The notes under the pieces: model-generated | What the model saw: the letters and a program-made list of their open reading frames with translations, nothing else | What the model was told of the DNA's origin: nothing | The model's database searches: none | NCBI GenBank assembly: GCA_035539855.1 | Contig: DATLHO010000235.1 | Coordinates: 1 to 14,364, forward strand | Direction: 5' to 3' | Length of the DNA: 14,364 nt | Origin: DATLHO01 sp035539855 | Lineage (GTDB): Bacteria; Bacteroidota; Ignavibacteria; OLB7 | Program-made: the position numbers and the translations under genes | In this document: positions 13,322 through 14,364 of the stretch, piece after piece | How the letters are laid out: each line of letters opens with the position of its first letter | Numbering within the stretch: position 1 is the stretch's first letter

Positions 13322-14364
13322 ATGACAGCACGACCCTCTCCCACTGCCGGACGCGTCCGGCAGCGCTTCTTCTCGGCCGCGCTCGCGATCATCGGCGCCC
13401 TGACGCCGATGCTTCTCATGGCCCAGGGGGCACCCCCCCAGCAGCACGGCGGCGAAGCCAACCTCGTCCTGCCTGACATCGGGACGGTCGAGCTCGCCGG
13501 GCTCAACAGCCGCACGTGGCTGCTGATCGGCCTGGTCGTCTGCGCGCTCGGGCTGGTGTTCGGCCTGATGATCTCCAGCCGCATGAAGCGACTTCCGGTG
13601 CACCGGTCGATGCTCGAGGTTTCGGAGCTCATCTTCGAGACGTGCAAGGCATACCTCGTGCAGCAGGGCAAGTTCATCCTGATCCTCGAGCTTTTCGTCG
13701 GCTCGATCATCGCGATCTACTTCCTGTTCCTGCAGCACATGCCCGTCGAGAAGGTCGCGATCATCCTTGCGTTCTCGCTGATCGGCATTGCCGGCAGCTA
13801 CGGCGTGGCGTGGTTCGGCATCCGGGTCAACACCTACGCCAACTCGCGCGCGGCATTCGCGTCGCTGGCGGGCAAGCCGTGGCCGGCGTTCAACATCCCG
13901 CTGCAGGCCGGCATGAGCATCGGCATGATGCTCATCTCCGTCGAGCTCATGATGATGCTGCTGATCCTGCTGTTCATCCCCGGCGACTACGCCGGCGCCT
14001 GCTTCATCGGCTTCGCCATCGGCGAGTCGCTCGGCGCCGCGGCACTGCGCATCGCCGGCGGAATCTTCACGAAGATCGCCGACATCGGATCGGACCTCAT
14101 GAAGATCGTCTTCAACATCAAGGAGGACGACGCGCGCAACCCGGGCGTGATCGCCGACTGCGTCGGTGACAACGCCGGCGATTCGGTCGGCCCGAGCGCC
14201 GACGGCTTCGAGACCTACGGCGTCACCGGCGTCGCGCTGATCACGTTCATCATGCTCGCGGTGCCCGAGGCCACGACGCAGATCAATCTCCTCGTCTGGC
14301 TCTTCGTCATGCGCGTGATGATGATCATCGCCTCGGCCCTCTCCTACGGCATCAACAACATGAT
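13322..14364 (+). CDS. hppA: Membrane-bound pyrophosphatase, N-terminal part, divergent type
   Basis: At least 347 codons from the ATG at 13322, cut off by the window end. Integral membrane enzyme that couples pyrophosphate hydrolysis to proton and/or sodium pumping. A hydrophobic signal-like segment (18-34) and several transmembrane helices precede the catalytic cytosolic face. GGIFTKIADIGSDLMK and EDDARNPGVIADC (268-280), GDNAGDS (282-288) and GFETYGV form the conserved pyrophosphate/Mg-binding block. These match the divergent form (ADIGSDL, GDSVGPSADGFETY) described in Chlorobi and Bacteroidetes rather than the common form (ADVGADL, GDCAGMAADLFESY). The residues that separate potassium-dependent, sodium-pumping and proton-pumping types lie further downstream or need alignment, so the ion is unresolved. 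Complete gene length cannot be seen. Confidence 0.95.
   Translation, partial: MTARPSPTAGRVRQRFFSAALAIIGALTPMLLMAQGAPPQQHGGEANLVLPDIGTVELAGLNSRTWLLIGLVVCALGLVFGLMISSRMKRLPVHRSMLEVSELIFETCKAYLVQQGKFILILELFVGSIIAIYFLFLQHMPVEKVAIILAFSLIGIAGSYGVAWFGIRVNTYANSRAAFASLAGKPWPAFNIPLQAGMSIGMMLISVELMMMLLILLFIPGDYAGACFIGFAIGESLGAAALRIAGGIFTKIADIGSDLMKIVFNIKEDDARNPGVIADCVGDNAGDSVGPSADGFETYGVTGVALITFIMLAVPEATTQINLLVWLFVMRVMMIIASALSYGINNM

Noticed and set aside
12496..13710. A 404-codon minus-strand frame over the coiled-coil gene and hppA start
   Set aside because: It crosses the strong terminator and overlaps the mPPase N-terminus; composition is repetitive (A/R/L runs) with no support for a protein.

Overview
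The window is high-GC bacterial chromosome, densely packed, with many 1-4 base stop/start overlaps. I see no rRNA, tRNA, insertion sequence, phage gene or CRISPR array. Gene content (Gram-negative-style lipoproteins and signal peptides, a Chlorobi/Bacteroidetes-like membrane pyrophosphatase, a Bacteroidetes-like Lgt variant, LarB/LarE) suggests a Gram-negative lineage outside the Proteobacteria, possibly Gemmatimonadota or a relative. That placement is inference from protein flavour only.

Layout. (1) 1-1329 (+): the tail of a cobalamin-binding-domain protein, translationally coupled (ATGA) to a soluble PAS-like/histidine kinase. (2) 1455-2807: a small lipoprotein (+) converging on a secreted, possibly YbjN-like protein (-), with a strong hairpin between them. 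(3) 2808-3243: a gene-poor stretch containing a 35-bp tandem repeat that runs into the last codons of rlmB. (4) 8526-3244 (-): a seven-gene co-directional run, larE > larB > lipoprotein > 6-pyruvoyl-tetrahydropterin-synthase-like gene > folE > rnhB > rlmB. All junctions overlap or are tightly spaced except a 73-base gap before the pterin gene and 51 bases before rlmB. (5) 8664-10044 (+): lgt, a glutaredoxin-like protein and an unlisted 52-residue membrane protein. (6) 10045-10168: a heptad-repeat inverted-repeat element lying directly against the rimJ start. (7) 10170-12300 (+): rimJ, a two-TM/TPR-like protein and two further GNAT acetyltransferases. (8) 12484-13050 (+): a secreted coiled-coil protein ending in a near-perfect 17-bp terminator hairpin. 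(9) 13322-end (+): the N-terminal half of a divergent membrane pyrophosphatase behind a possibly structured leader.

How the genes work together. LarE and LarB make two steps of the nickel-pincer nucleotide cofactor, but larC and larA are not here. GTP cyclohydrolase I and the pterin synthase catalyse consecutive steps from GTP to 6-pyruvoyl-tetrahydropterin. RNase HII and RlmB are housekeeping nucleic-acid enzymes at the operon end. Lgt lipidates lipoproteins such as the two encoded here. The most unusual signals are the two noncoding repeat elements, the B12-domain/kinase coupling, the orphan larEB pair, the animal-like pterin synthase beside folE, and the divergent pyrophosphatase. I did not find a convincing wholly new multi-gene system.
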